From contig NZ_JOCX01000001.1 of the NCBI RefSeq assembly GCF_000717915.1, positions 416,684 to 480,683 of the forward strand: DNA of 64,000 nucleotides, read 5' to 3'. Shown here piece after piece: positions 51,248 through 62,200 of this stretch. Made by a program: the position numbers and the translations under genes. Under the pieces are notes generated by a model, which was not told the DNA's origin, ran no database searches, and saw nothing but the letters and a program-made list of their open reading frames with translations. Origin of the DNA: Streptomyces sp. NRRL S-244 (GTDB taxonomy: Bacteria; Actinomycetota; Actinomycetes; Streptomycetales; Streptomycetaceae). Positions within the stretch are counted from its first letter, which is position 1. The number at the start of each line of letters is the position of its first letter.

Positions 51248-52399
51248 GTGCACCTCGCCCCGACCGAAGGCCAGTTGCGGCTGCGCGCCGAACTGCGGGA
51301 GTACTTCCACGATCTGCTGCCGGACGGGCCCCCCGAGGACCCCGCCGCCCAGCGCGCACTGCTGCGCCGCATCGGCGCCGACGGACTGCTCGGCCTCGGC
51401 TGGCCCGTCGAGTACGGCGGCCAAGGGCGCGGCCCCGAAGAGCAGTTCGTGTTCTTCGACGAGGCCTACCGGGCCGGCGCCCCTGTCTCCATGGTCACCC
51501 TCAACACCGTCGGCCCGACCCTGATGAAGTACGGGACCCCGGAGCAGAAGGACTACTTCCTCCCCCGGATCCTCAGCGGCGAGATCGTCTTCGCCATCGG
51601 CTACTCGGAGCCCGAGGCGGGCACCGACCTGGCCTCTCTGCGCACCCGCGCCGTACGCGACGGAGCCGACTGGCTCGTCGACGGGCAGAAGATCTTCACC
51701 TCCAACGCCCAGAACGCCGACTGGATCTGGCTCGCCTGCCGCACCGATCCCGACGCCCCCAAGCACAAGGGCATCTCGATCATCCTGGTGCCCACCGATG
51801 CCCCCGGGTTCGCGTGGACCCCGATCGAGACGGTCGGAGGCCTCACGACCACGTCGACGTACTACGACGGGCTCCGCGTGCCCGCCGGGAACCTCGTCGG
51901 CCCCGAGCACGGCGGCTGGGGACTGATCACCAACCAGCTCAACCACGAGCGCGTGGCCCTCGCCGCCATCGGCATGCAGGCCGAGGACTTCTACACGAGC
52001 GCGCTGCGCCACGCCCGCACCCCCGATCCGGTCACCGGTGAGCGTCCCGCCGACCGGCCCTGGGTGCAGTCCCGGCTCGCCGAGGCCCATGCCCGGCTGG
52101 CCGCCGTACGCCTCCTCAACTGGCGCCTCGTCCAGGACGTGGGCGCCGGCACCCTGGCCCCCGGCGACGCCAGCGGGGTGAAGTTCCTCGGCACCGAGTC
52201 CACCGTCGAGGTGTACCGGATGTGCCAGGAGGTGGTGGGCGAGGAGGCGCTCGTACGCGGGCCCGCGGCCTTCGCCGGCGGCGAGCTGGAGCGGATGAAC
52301 CGGGCGGCGCAGATCAACACCTTCGGCGGCGGGGTCAGCGAGGTCCAGCGGGAGATCGTCGCCATGATGCGGCTCGGCATGAAGGGAAGGAAGCGATGA
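51248..52399 (+). CDS. Acyl-CoA dehydrogenase, FadE29/ChsE2-like
   Basis: 383 residues, a complete acyl-CoA dehydrogenase: IGYSEPEAGTDLASL (FAD/substrate motif), FTSNAQNADWIWLACRTD, and C-terminal INTFGGGVSEVQREIV. The length and companion genes match the alpha subunit of the alpha2beta2 enzyme ChsE1-ChsE2 of mycobacteria, which desaturates a short CoA-activated side chain on a steroid nucleus. GTG 51248 has GGGAGG upstream. First gene of a five-gene operon with 4-bp or 1-bp overlaps throughout. Confidence 0.88.
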   Translation: MHLAPTEGQLRLRAELREYFHDLLPDGPPEDPAAQRALLRRIGADGLLGLGWPVEYGGQGRGPEEQFVFFDEAYRAGAPVSMVTLNTVGPTLMKYGTPEQKDYFLPRILSGEIVFAIGYSEPEAGTDLASLRTRAVRDGADWLVDGQKIFTSNAQNADWIWLACRTDPDAPKHKGISIILVPTDAPGFAWTPIETVGGLTTTSTYYDGLRVPAGNLVGPEHGGWGLITNQLNHERVALAAIGMQAEDFYTSALRHARTPDPVTGERPADRPWVQSRLAEAHARLAAVRLLNWRLVQDVGAGTLAPGDASGVKFLGTESTVEVYRMCQEVVGEEALVRGPAAFAGGELERMNRAAQINTFGGGVSEVQREIVAMMRLGMKGRKR

Positions 52400-53394
52400 C
52401 CGCCACGCCGGAGCAGGCAGCGGACACGGCAGCGAATACGGGAGCGGGCGCCGGGGCGGACGCGGAGGAGGCCGCCCGGTTCCACGCACTGCTCACGTCC
52501 TTCGAAGGGCGGCCCGCCGCCACCGCGGGCCAGGGCAAGGACCCGGTCAACCAGCCGATGATCCGCCACTGGTGCGAGGCGATGGGCGATGCCGACCCCG
52601 CCTACACCGGCCCGGACGCCATCGCCCCGCCCACCATGCTCCAGGCCTGGACGATGGGCGGGCTCTCCGGGCACGGCGACCGCTCCTCCGCCTACGACGA
52701 GCTCCTCGCCCTGCTCGACGGCGCGGGCTGCACCTCCGTCGTGGCGACCGACTGCGAGCAGGAGTACCTGCGCCCGCTGCGCCCCGGCGACAGGGTCACC
52801 TACGACGCCGTCATCGAGTCCGTGTCCCCGCGCAAGACGACCAAGCTGGGCACCGGCCACTTCGTGACCACCCGCATGGACGTCCGCGCGGACGGTGAAC
52901 TCGCCGGGACCCACCGCTTCCGGATCCTCAAGTACGCGCCCGCCGGCCCGCGCGAGAAGAAGCCCGCGGCCCGGCGCCCCCGCCCCGTGGTCAACCGAGA
53001 CAACCAGGGCTTCTGGGACGGGGTCGCGGACCACAAGCTGCTGATCCAGCGCTGCACCGCCTGCGGGACCCTCCGCTTCCCCTGGCTGCCCGGCTGCAAC
53101 ACCTGCGCGAGCCTGGACTGGGACACCGTCGAGGCCTCCGGCGCCGGCACGGTGTTCAGCTACGTCGTCATGCACCACCCGCCCTTCCCCGCCTTCACCG
53201 CGCATGAACATGCCGCTGCCGCGGCGGGTCCGTACGCGGTGGCGCTCGTCGAACTCGCCGAGGGCGTCCGGATGGTCAGCAACATCACCGGCGTCCCGTA
53301 CGACAAGGTCCGCATCGGGATGCCCGTGCACCTGGAGTTCCTGCGGGCCGACGAGGAGCTGGAACTGCCGGTCTTCCGAGGGAGCGAGGGCTGA
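52396..53394 (+). CDS. MaoC-like dehydratase fused to DUF35 OB-fold (ChsH2-like)
   Basis: 332 residues. The N-terminal hot-dog domain (about 25-190) has PVNQPMIRHWCEAMGDADPAY and the C-terminal DUF35 part (about 205-332) has a zinc ribbon, CTACG...GCNTC, and an OB-fold. This fusion is the hallmark of ChsH2, which pairs with ChsH1 as an enoyl-CoA hydratase, while its DUF35 domain binds the aldolase Ltp2. ATG 52396 overlaps the dehydrogenase stop by 4 bp. Confidence 0.9.
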   Translation: MTATPEQAADTAANTGAGAGADAEEAARFHALLTSFEGRPAATAGQGKDPVNQPMIRHWCEAMGDADPAYTGPDAIAPPTMLQAWTMGGLSGHGDRSSAYDELLALLDGAGCTSVVATDCEQEYLRPLRPGDRVTYDAVIESVSPRKTTKLGTGHFVTTRMDVRADGELAGTHRFRILKYAPAGPREKKPAARRPRPVVNRDNQGFWDGVADHKLLIQRCTACGTLRFPWLPGCNTCASLDWDTVEASGAGTVFSYVVMHHPPFPAFTAHEHAAAAAGPYAVALVELAEGVRMVSNITGVPYDKVRIGMPVHLEFLRADEELELPVFRGSEG

Positions 53395-54443
53395 TGGACT
53401 TCCACCCCACCGAGGAGCAGGCCGAGGCGGCCGGGCTCGCCGCCCGGATCTTCCGCGACCTCGCCACCCACGAACGCCTCGCCGCGGTCGGCACCGGCAG
53501 CGACGCCGAGCTGTGGAAGGCCCTCACCGCCGCCGGACTGACCGCCGCGGTGGAGGACGTCGGCCTGCTCGGCCTGGTGCTGCTGCTGGAGGAGCAGGGC
53601 CGCACCACCGCGCAGGTCCCGTACGCCGCCACCTGCGCGTACGGGATCCTGCCCGTCGCCGCGCACGGCAGCGCCGAGCAGCGCGCCCGGCTGCTGCCCG
53701 CCCTGGGCTCGGGCGAGGCGGTGGCCACCGGCGCCTTCCCGGCCCGCGGCTGCATCACCGCCTCGCCGGACGGCCGGCTGACCGGGACGGCCCCCGTCGT
53801 GCCCTGGCTGCGCGATGCCACCCACGTGCTGGTCCCGGACGCCGACCGGGCCCTGTGGCTCGTACGGACGGACGCACCGGGCGTCGGGACGCCCGAGGTG
53901 GAGACCACCGCCCCCTGGTCGGCGGGGCGGCTCACCCTGGCCGGGACCGAGGCCGAACGGCTCGGGGACGGCCGGGCCTACGAAGAGGTCCTGGCCACCG
54001 CCCGCACCGCCTTCGCCGGGCTCCAGGCGGGGGTCTGCGCCGGCTCCCTGGCCCGTGCGGTCGAGTACACCTCCACCCGTGAGCAGTTCGGCCGGCCGCT
54101 CTCCACGAACCAGGGGGTCATGCTGCGCGCGGCCGACGCGTACATGGACACCGAGGCGATCCGGGTCACCGCGTACGAGGCGGCCTGGCGGATCGACGAG
54201 GGACTTCCGGCGCGCGAGCACGCCCTGACCGCGGCCTGGTGGGCCTCGGAGGCGGGCAAACGGGTCGTGCACGCGGGCCAGCACCTGCACGGCGGGATGG
54301 GCGCCGACCTGGACCATCCCGTCCACCGGCACTTCCTCTGGGGGCGCCAGCTGGACGCGTACCTGGGCTGCGGCAGCGAGCTGCTGGCCGAGCTGGGCGC
54401 GCTCCTGTCCGACCACGCAGCATCCGAGGGGGACGACGCATGA
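53394..54443 (+). CDS. Acyl-CoA dehydrogenase, FadE28/ChsE1-like second subunit
   Basis: 349 residues, shorter than a typical acyl-CoA dehydrogenase and lacking the usual catalytic-base and FAD motifs in full. Recognisable parts are MDFHPTEEQAEAAGLAARIF, STREQFGRPLSTNQGVMLR and the C-terminal HLHGGMGADLDHPVHRHF. It fits the non-catalytic beta subunit of the heterotetrameric ChsE1-ChsE2 enzyme. Its start overlaps the previous stop by 1 bp (TGATG). Confidence 0.85.
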   Translation: MDFHPTEEQAEAAGLAARIFRDLATHERLAAVGTGSDAELWKALTAAGLTAAVEDVGLLGLVLLLEEQGRTTAQVPYAATCAYGILPVAAHGSAEQRARLLPALGSGEAVATGAFPARGCITASPDGRLTGTAPVVPWLRDATHVLVPDADRALWLVRTDAPGVGTPEVETTAPWSAGRLTLAGTEAERLGDGRAYEEVLATARTAFAGLQAGVCAGSLARAVEYTSTREQFGRPLSTNQGVMLRAADAYMDTEAIRVTAYEAAWRIDEGLPAREHALTAAWWASEAGKRVVHAGQHLHGGMGADLDHPVHRHFLWGRQLDAYLGCGSELLAELGALLSDHAASEGDDA

Positions 54444-54877
54444 ACGTCGGCGACACACTGGCGCCGCTGGAGATACCGGTGACGCGCACGCTGATCGTCG
54501 CGGGCGCGATCGCCTCGCGCGACTACCAGGACGTCCACCACGACGCCTCGCTCGCGCGCGAGAAGGGCTCCCCGGACATCTTCATGAACATCCTGACGAC
54601 CAACGGCCTGGTCGGCCGGTACATCACCGACCGCCTCGGGCCGGGCGCCGTCCTGCGCAAGGTGGCCATCCGGCTCGGCGCCCCCAACTACCCGGGCGAC
54701 ACCATGGTCCTGACCGGCACCGTGGTCGCCGTCGACGGGGACCGGGTGGAGATCCGGGTCGTCGGCGCCAACGGCATCGGCCACCACGTCACCGGCACGG
54801 TCACGGTCACGGTGACCGGCATGGGCACGGGCGCGGCCACGGGCACGGCCGCGGCCTCCGCGGAGGTGGCGGCATGA
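54440..54877 (+). CDS. MaoC-like enoyl-CoA hydratase subunit (ChsH1-like)
   Basis: 145 residues, one hot-dog domain. RDYQDVHHD (Asp and His of the hydratase-2 motif) and DIFMNILTTNGL are clear. In mycobacteria this small subunit carries the catalytic residues and pairs with ChsH2. The C-terminus is a low-complexity Thr/Ala/Gly tail (TGMGTGAATGTAA) not expected in the family. ATG overlaps the previous stop by 4 bp. Confidence 0.88.
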   Translation: MNVGDTLAPLEIPVTRTLIVAGAIASRDYQDVHHDASLAREKGSPDIFMNILTTNGLVGRYITDRLGPGAVLRKVAIRLGAPNYPGDTMVLTGTVVAVDGDRVEIRVVGANGIGHHVTGTVTVTVTGMGTGAATGTAAASAEVAA

Positions 54878-56040
54878 GCGTCCGGCACCGCGACACGCTC
54901 GGCGGGCGCGCCGCCATCGCCGGTATCGGCGCGACCGAGTTCTCCAAGGACTCCGGCCGCAGCGAGCTGCGGCTCGCCGTCGAAGCCGTCCACACAGCCC
55001 TCGACGACGCCGGGCTGTCCCCCGCCGACGTCGACGGCATGGTCACGTTCACCATGGACACCAGCCCCGAGATCACCGTGGCCCAGGCCGCCGGCATCGG
55101 GGACCTCTCCTTCTTCTCCCGCATCCACTACGGCGGCGGCGCGGCCTGCGCCACGGTCCAGCAGGCCGCCCTCGCCGTCGCCACCGGGGTCGCGGAGGTC
55201 GTGGTCTGCTACCGCGCCTTCAACGAGCGCTCCGGCCGCCGCTTCGGCTCCGGCGTGCAGCAGCGCGAGCCCTCGGCGGAGGGCGCGGCGCTCGGCTGGT
55301 CGCTGCCCTGGGGGCTGCTGACCCCCGCCTCCTGGGTGGCCATGACCGCACAGCGCTATCTGCACACCTACAACCTGACCCCCGAGGCCTTCGGCCACGT
55401 CGCGGTCACCGACCGCCGGCACGCGGCGAACAACCCCGCCGCGTATTTCCACGGCAGGCCCATCACCCTCGCCGACCACGCCGCCTCGCGCTGGATCGTC
55501 GAACCGCTGCGGCTGCTGGACTGCTGCCAGGAGACGGACGGCGGCCAGGCGCTGATCGTCACCAGCACCGAGCGCGCCCGGGACCTGCGCCACGCGCCCG
55601 CCGTCATCACCGCGGCCGCGCAGGGCGCCGGACGCCGTCAGGAGGGCATGACCTCCTTCTACCGCGACGACCTCACCGGGCTGCCGGAGATGGACGTGGT
55701 GGCCCGGCAGCTGTGGCGGACCAGCGGACTGCGGCCCTCGGACATCGACGTCGGCATCCTCTACGACCACTTCACCCCGTTCGTCCTGATGCAGCTCGAG
55801 GAGTTCGGCTTCTGCAAGCCCGGCGAGGCCGCCGAGTTCGTGGCCGCGGACGCGCTGCCGCTCAACACCCACGGCGGCCAGCTCGGGGAGGCGTACCTGC
55901 ACGGCATGAACGGCATCGCCGAGGCGGTCCGCCAGCTGCGCGGCACCTCCGTGAACCAGGTGGCGGGCGCCGCCCGTGCCCTGGTCACGGCCGGGACCGG
56001 GGTACCGACGTCCGGACTGATCCTCGGCGCCGACGGCTGA
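54874..56040 (+). CDS. Thiolase-fold lipid-transfer protein / aldolase (Ltp2-like)
   Basis: 388 residues with thiolase fold but without the reactive Cys of true thiolases. GRAAIAGIGATEFSK at the N-terminus and NTHGGQLGEAYLHGMNG near the C-terminus are typical of Ltp2, which catalyses retro-aldol release of propionyl-CoA and needs the DUF35 domain of ChsH2. Its position as the last gene next to ChsH1 matches the mycobacterial igr order. The start overlaps ChsH1-like by 4 bp; a terminator follows. Confidence 0.9.
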   Translation: MSVRHRDTLGGRAAIAGIGATEFSKDSGRSELRLAVEAVHTALDDAGLSPADVDGMVTFTMDTSPEITVAQAAGIGDLSFFSRIHYGGGAACATVQQAALAVATGVAEVVVCYRAFNERSGRRFGSGVQQREPSAEGAALGWSLPWGLLTPASWVAMTAQRYLHTYNLTPEAFGHVAVTDRRHAANNPAAYFHGRPITLADHAASRWIVEPLRLLDCCQETDGGQALIVTSTERARDLRHAPAVITAAAQGAGRRQEGMTSFYRDDLTGLPEMDVVARQLWRTSGLRPSDIDVGILYDHFTPFVLMQLEEFGFCKPGEAAEFVAADALPLNTHGGQLGEAYLHGMNGIAEAVRQLRGTSVNQVAGAARALVTAGTGVPTSGLILGADG

Positions 56041-56111
56041 GCCCGGAGCCGCGCGCCGGTCCCCGGCCGACCCCGGCGCCGGGACCCGCGGCCTGTCCCA
56101 AGGCCGCCTTC

Positions 56112-56150
56112 GGCCTGCCCCTCCTCCACCTTCAGGAGGTGGGGCAGGCC
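56112..56150 (+). terminator. Stem-loop terminator of the igr-like operon
   Basis: A 10-bp stem (56112-56121 with 56141-56150), then a mismatch and an inner cctcc/ggagg stem with a 7-nt loop. Confidence 0.82.
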
Positions 56151-56231
56151 CCCTGCCTACAACCTGAGATGGATCCAGCTTCGGCACTTGCGGCCGATCC
56201 CAGGTCCGGACCGCGCTTCTAGCGTGGAGCC

Positions 56232-56765
56232 ATGACCACGCCTGTGTGCACGCTCGCCTCGAACCCGACGCCGTACCCGTCGTTCTCGGCGTACGTCCGG
56301 ACCCGCGGCTCGGTCCTGATGCGCACCGCGCGCTCGCTCACCGCCAACCCGTGCGATGCCGAGGACCTGCTCCAGACGGCCCTCGCCAAGACGTACGTCG
56401 CGTGGGACCGCATCGAGGACCACCGCGCCCTCGACGGCTACGTCCGGCGGGCCCTGGTCAACACCCGTACCTCCCAGTGGCGCAAGCGCAAGGTCGACGA
56501 GTTCGCCTGCGACGAGCTCCCGGAACCCGAGGAGACACCCGCATCCGACCCCGCCGAGGCGCAGGCGCTGCGCGACGCGATGTGGCGAGCGGTGACCCGG
56601 CTCCCCGACCGGCAGCGCGCGATGGTCGTCCTGCGCTACTACGAGGACTTGAGCGAGGCCCAGACCGCCGAACTCCTCGGGGTCTCGATCGGCACGGTCA
56701 AGAGCGCCGTCTCGCGCGCTCTGGTCAAGCTCCGCGAGGACCCGGAGCTCACCCCGGTCCGCTGA
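56232..56765 (+). CDS. SigE-family ECF RNA polymerase sigma factor
   Basis: 177 residues. Region 2 (about 18-85) has YVRTRGSVLMRTARSLTAN, DAEDLLQTALAKTYVAWDRI; region 4 (about 118-170) has LPDRQRAMVVLRYYEDLSE and TAELLGVSIGTVKSAVSRAL. This is the compact ECF subgroup typical of actinobacteria. No anti-sigma gene is adjacent, which is unusual for ECF factors. A tandem parS pair lies just downstream. Confidence 0.92.
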   Translation: MTTPVCTLASNPTPYPSFSAYVRTRGSVLMRTARSLTANPCDAEDLLQTALAKTYVAWDRIEDHRALDGYVRRALVNTRTSQWRKRKVDEFACDELPEPEETPASDPAEAQALRDAMWRAVTRLPDRQRAMVVLRYYEDLSEAQTAELLGVSIGTVKSAVSRALVKLREDPELTPVR

Positions 56766-56774
56766 ACCGGCCCA

Positions 56775-56790
56775 TGTTTCACGTGAAACA
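56775..56790. promoter_or_regulatory. parS site (ParB binding), perfect, first of a tandem pair
   Basis: TGTTTCACGTGAAACA, complete, 9 bp after the sigma-factor stop; the second copy starts 20 bp later. Confidence 0.94.
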
Positions 56791-56794
56791 TCGG

Positions 56795-56810
56795 TGTTTC
56801 ACGTGAAACG
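56795..56810. promoter_or_regulatory. parS site (ParB binding), one mismatch, second of a tandem pair
   Basis: TGTTTCACGTGAAACG; the 14-bp core is intact. Centre-to-centre spacing from the first copy is 20 bp, two helical turns, so both face the same side of the DNA. Confidence 0.9.
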
Positions 56811-56926
56811 TCGGCGATTGGTTGCCGTGTTTGTACCCCCGGGTAGTGACATGCCGACCGGTACGTGCGCAGAATCGGCAGCATCCGTAGCCGCCGCAGC
56901 GCCGCAGCGCTCACCGGGAGGACGCT

Positions 56927-58570
<1,644 letters not shown>

Positions 58571-58588
<18 letters not shown>

Positions 58589-58617
58589 AGCGAAGGTCAC
58601 CAAGCTCGGCTGAAGCG
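58571..58617 (+). repeat. 25-bp period tandem duplication of the fadD 3' end
   Basis: A 22-bp segment covering the last codons and stop of fadD (58571-58592) is repeated at 58596-58617 with identical bases, a recent-looking tandem duplication. Confidence 0.85.
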
Positions 58618-58646
58618 GCCGACTCGACCGAGGCGCGAAGCCTTGC

Positions 58647-59231
58647 TCAGCCCTGGCCGGCCTTCGTCAGCCAGGGCCGCAGCAGCCTGCTGACGGCCGG
58701 CATCGCCAGGTAGGTCATCAGCGTGCTGAAGACGACGGCGAAGGCGGCCGTCCGCAGGACGAAGTGCAGGTTCACCAGGTACGGCCCGAGCACCGCGTTG
58801 CCGGCGAGCGAGATCGGGAAGATGGCCAGCCCCGAGCTGATCGCCATCTTCCAGCGCGGCGGCGCGGGCCGGGTCGTACCCGGCTTGGCGAACCAGGTCT
58901 CCATGCCGTGGAGTTCGCGCCGGGCTATCTCGGTGTGGTGGTGGCCCAGGCAGTTGGAGAACCACTGGGCCCGCTCGGCGGAGTCCTGCCACCGCTGGAA
59001 GGCCGCGTGGTCCCGGAAGCGGTGGACCAGGAACCACGGCCCGCCGTCCGCCGCCGGACGGAACAGTCCGTACCCCAGATGCCCGGGGAAGGTCGCGGCC
59101 GTCTCCAGGATGCCGTGGGCCCAGGCCTCGAACGCCTCCTCGTGGCCCGGCTCCACCTGCCGGGCTATGAGCAGGTTCACCTCCCCGTTGTCGGCGGGGA
59201 CGGTCTGCTCGCTCGTGTCGATGATGGCCAT
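58647..59231 (-). CDS. ABM-domain (antibiotic biosynthesis monooxygenase) protein with C-terminal membrane helices
   Basis: 194 residues. The N-terminal ~95 residues form a ferredoxin-like ABM domain: EVNLLIARQVEPGHEEAFEA, WFLVHRFRDHAAFQRWQDSA. The C-terminus has two or three hydrophobic segments (ISSGLAIFPISLAGNAVLG, AFAVVFSTLMTYLAMPAV) that anchor it in the membrane. This soluble-plus-anchor layout is known in proteobacteria and actinobacteria but its activity is undetermined. ATG 59231 has no strong ribosome binding site. It follows the PAS/kinase gene by 13 bp and is probably its operon partner. Confidence 0.82.
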   Translation of the reverse strand: MAIIDTSEQTVPADNGEVNLLIARQVEPGHEEAFEAWAHGILETAATFPGHLGYGLFRPAADGGPWFLVHRFRDHAAFQRWQDSAERAQWFSNCLGHHHTEIARRELHGMETWFAKPGTTRPAPPRWKMAISSGLAIFPISLAGNAVLGPYLVNLHFVLRTAAFAVVFSTLMTYLAMPAVSRLLRPWLTKAGQG

Positions 59232-59244
59232 CGGGCCAGGATGA

Positions 59245-62200
59245 CTAGTTCGTGCCGATCTTGGCGAGCAGATCCACGATGCGGCCCTGGACGTCCGCCG
59301 TGGTGGCCCGCTCCGCGAGGAAGAGCACGCTCTCCCCGGAGGCCAGCCGCGGCAGTTCGGCCGGCTCGATCCCCGTGGCCGTGTAGACCACCAGCGGGGT
59401 CCGGTTGAGCAGCCCGTTGGCGCGCAGCCAGTCCACGATCCCGGCCCGCCGGCGCCGGACCTGCATGAGGTCCATGACCACCAGGTTGGGCCGCATCCGC
59501 GTCGCCAGCTCCACCGCGTCGGTGTCCGCGCCCGCCCGTGCGACCTGGAGGCCACGCCGTTCCAGGGCGGCCGTCAGCGCCGTCGCGATCTCGTCGTGCT
59601 CCTCGATCAGCAGCACCCGGGAAGGGTGCTGCTCGCTGTCGCGCGGCGCGAGCGCCTTGAGGAGGACGGCCGGGTCGGCCCCGTACGCCGCCTCGCGCGT
59701 GGCGTGCCCCAGCCCGGCCGTGACCAGTACGGGGACCTCGGCGGCCACCGCGGCCTGGCGCAGGGACTGCAGGGCGGTCCGGGTGATCGGCCCCGTCAGC
59801 GGGTCCACGAACAGCGCCGCGGGGAACGCGGCGATCTGCGCGTCCACCTCCTCGCGGCAGTGCACGATCACCGGGCGGTAGCCGCGGTCGCTGAGCGCCT
59901 GCTGGGTCTGGACATCGGGCGCCGGCCACACCAGCAGGCGGCGCGGGTTGTCCAGGGGCTCCGGAGGCAGCTCGTCGTCCACGGGCTGCGGTACGGGCCG
60001 GTTGACGACCTCGACGGCGCCCCCGGGCCCGTCCAACGGCTCGGGGCCTTCGTCGGCGCCCGCCTCGGGGGCTCCTATCGCGAACGCCCGTCCCGGGGGC
60101 GCGGGCTCGGCGAGCCGGCGACGGCGGCCGGAGCCACCCGTACCGCCCGCGCCATTGGTGCTTCCGGAGTCGACCGAGATGCCCTGGCCGAGCGTGCCGA
60201 GGGCGCGCACGCTGATCGGCTGCGCGGCCTCCGCCGGGGCGTCCTTGGGCTGCCGGGCCCCGGGCACGGCCACCGGGCCGGCGGCCTCCTCGTCCTCGGG
60301 AGCGGTACGGGCCGCCGGGACCGGCCAGGCCGGAGTGGCGGGCAGCGCACGCCGCCGACCGGTCGGCGGTACGGGCTCCTCGTCGGCCGCGGCCGGCTGC
60401 GCGGCGGGGGCCGAGGGCTCGGCGGCGGGCGCACCCAGCACCCGGCGCCCGCGCCGCCCGGCCGGGGCGTCGCCCTCGGCCTCACCGGGAGCGGGGGCCG
60501 GACCGGCCATGGCGGGGCTCTGCGCGGGGGCTGCGGCCGGAGCCGACGCCGGAGCCGCTGCCGGGGTCGGGCCGGCGGGCAGCGCGAAGCCGCCCTCGGG
60601 GGCGATGGGCCGTACGGGGGCCTGCGGGGCGGCGGCCGGAGCCGGGCCGAGGCCCGTCGCGGGCACGGGACCGCCGGGTTGCGGCGCGGAGGCCGCACCC
60701 AGGGCGCGCCGCCGCCCGGCGGGATGCTCGGTCACCGGAACCGGCGGCACGGCGGGCATCGGCGGTACGGGCGGCACCGGCGCGCCCGGCTGCACCGGGG
60801 AGCCCGGCGGCATCGGGGCCACACCGGGACCGCGGCCGGAGCCGGCGGGCCCCTGCGGCACCGGCGGGAGCGCGGGCATGGCGGTGCCCTGCGGGGGCAC
60901 GGGCCGGCCGGGGCCGCCCTCGCCGCTGCCCGTTCCGCTGCCGTCGCCGTCCCGGCCGCGCCGGCGTCCGGTGCCCAAGCCCGCCGGGTTCACCGGGGAC
61001 TGCGCGAGCTCGGGAGCCGCGGCGTCGACGGCACCGGCCTCGCCCGCCCGCCGCCGCCCGGACGGCAGCGCCAGCGCGCTCCCGCCCTCGGCGGCGCCGC
61101 TCGCCTTCGACTCCTCGGCCGCGTCTTCCAGGAACGCGTCCACACCGCGCCGGGCCCGCCGGCCGGCGGGGCCCTTGCCCGCGCCCTCGGCGGCCGCCGG
61201 CTCCTTCGCGGGCTCGGGCTCCGGCTCCGGCTCCGGCAGCGTCACCGTTCCGGCTCCCGCGCCCAGCGGCAGCTCCAGTACGTACGCACCGCCGGGCGCG
61301 CCCGGCACCTCCACCGTCTGCAGCACACCCCCGTGCGCGGCCACGACGCCCCGCACGATCGGCTCGTGCACCGGGTTGCCGCCCTCGTACGGCCCGCGCA
61401 CCTCGATCCGTACGACCTCGCCCCGCTGCGCGGCGGCCACGACGATCGTCGAGTCGCTGTACCCGCTGCCCTGACGGGTCTTGCCCGTGGCGTCCACCCC
61501 GGCGACGTCCGCGACCAGGTGCGCGAGGGCGCCCGCGATCCGCTCGGCGTCCACCTCGGCCTCGATGGTCGGCGCGTGGACGGCGAACTGCACGCGGCCC
61601 GGGCCGATCAGCTCGACCGCGCCGTCGATGCCGGCCGCGACGACCCCGTCGATCAGGACCTTCTTCTTCCTGAGCTTCTCGGCGCCCGCGTCGAGCCGCT
61701 GGAAGCCGAGCACGTTGTCGACCAGCGCGGTCATCCGGGAGTATCCGGCGGCCAGGTGGTGCAGCAGCTGGTTGGCCTCGGGCCACAGCTGTCCCGCGTC
61801 GTCGGCGGCCAGCGTGGCCAGCTCCCCGCGCAGCTCCTCCAGGGGCCCGCGCAGGGACTCGCCGAGGACGGCCAGCAGCTGGGCGTGCCGGGCGGCCAGG
61901 GCGTCGTAGGGGCGCCGGTCGGTGAAGGTCATGACGGCGCCGACGAGCAGCTCCCCGTCCCGTACGGGCGAGGTGGTCAGGTCGACGGAGACGGGCTGCC
62001 CGGCCTTGTTCCACAGCACCTGGCCGCGCACCCGGTGCTTGCGGCCGCTGCGCAGGGTGTCGGCGAGCGGGGACTCCTCGAAGGGGAACGGCGAGCCGTC
62101 GGCGCGCGAGTGCTGGATCAGCCCGTGCAGCTCGCGGTTGCCGAGGTCGGTGGCGCGGTACCCGAGGATCTGGGCGGCGGCCGGGTTGACGAGGACGACC

